Assembly: GCA_030695565.1 (NCBI GenBank)
Contig: JAUYRZ010000103.1
Coordinates: 19,808 to 83,807, forward strand
Direction of reading: 5' to 3'
Length of the DNA: 64,000 bases
Origin: Archangium sp.
GTDB taxonomy: Bacteria > Myxococcota > Myxococcia > Myxococcales > Myxococcaceae
Every line of letters starts with the position of its first letter. Within the stretch, counting starts at the first letter, position 1. The translations under genes and the position numbers were made by a program. Shown here piece after piece: positions 63,835 through 64,000 of the stretch. The notes under the pieces are model-generated. The model did not search any database, was not told the DNA's origin, and saw nothing but the letters and a program-made list of their open reading frames with translations.

Positions 63835-64000
63835 AACTGGTGTTCGCTCCAGCTCCGTTATTCAGGGTGCCTGCACGCGCGTTGCGCATACGTGTTGCGA
63901 AGCACGCTTGTTGAGGGCCGGCTGATCCGACTTGTTGATGGCCATCACGCAACGCGGAGGGGTGCGCACCACCGCGGTGATGGCCATCATCGAGGGTGGC

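Larger units (their letters stand above)
62926..64000. other. 1075-bp stretch without intact gene; PadR-like relic and motif cluster
   Basis: No intact gene. It contains a PadR-like relic (62970-63417, minus), five CTCT-NNN-AGAG-type motifs (63589-63834), and two copies of the 12-bp palindrome TGATGGCCATCA (63936 and 63978, 42 bp apart). A minus frame from 64000 to a stop at 63862 could be the tail of a gene beyond the window (MMAITAVVRTPPR and later residues). Confidence 0.45.

Overview
The window is high-GC DNA packed with genes typical of Myxococcota (myxobacteria and relatives). Markers for this are a matrixin-like protease with a MYXO-CTERM tail, a close MglA relative, three Ser/Thr kinases, several hybrid histidine kinases, a TIGR02996 protein, a DUF1552 relic, many Gly-rich or Cys-rich lipoproteins, and a chemosensory operon with a CheA-receiver hybrid. 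I see no rRNA, tRNA, CRISPR array, intact insertion sequence or phage genes.

Layout. 1-4.8 kb: leftward operon of envelope proteins ending in a CHASE2 sensor cut by the window edge. 5.1-7.7 kb: cysteine synthase, HAD phosphatase and MYXO-CTERM protease. 7.7-11.2 kb: amidohydrolase lipoprotein, frameshifted phospholipase-D-like gene and an Ig-like-fold lipoprotein. 11.2-17.5 kb: cytochrome bd oxidase (cydAB), SnoaL-like protein, MFS transporter and an HPt-receiver-EAL protein. 17.5-24.4 kb: fragments of two lost genes, a eukaryotic-type ileS, an AT-rich inverted-repeat array, a MarR-like regulator, a lipoprotein, surE and a lipid kinase. 24.4-32.8 kb: sigma-region-2-like protein, a 1293-residue Ser/Thr kinase with a degenerate HD-GYP tail, a phosphoesterase, a second kinase, and a predicted exported protein homologous to MglA that lacks every GTP-binding motif. 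32.8-33.7 kb: relic DNA. 33.7-43.7 kb: two hybrid kinases, esterase, TPR lipoprotein, a small nucleotidyltransferase toxin-antitoxin-like pair, transglutaminase and lipoprotein. 44-52 kb: TIGR02996 protein, DUF1552 relic, GAF/PAS hybrid kinase, a decayed second copy of the toxin-antitoxin pair, and a propeller lipoprotein with a CxxCH motif. 52.2-61.5 kb: one leftward chemosensory operon, cheW-cheR-cheW-mcp-cheA-cheB-DUF4395-receiver-kinase, mostly with overlapping stops and starts. 61.8-64 kb: two small overlapping genes, a PadR-like relic and a cluster of short palindromic motifs.

How it fits together. The content is mostly signalling and cell-surface functions. The chemosensory operon ends in genes that join CheA-type phosphorelay to Ser/Thr phosphorylation. 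The most unusual items are the MglA-like protein that has lost GTP binding, the four-copy 57-bp-periodic repeat array, and the toxin-antitoxin-like pair with a truncated copy and two smaller footprints within 17 kb. All assignments come from reading the sequence and recalled family motifs; no database search was run.
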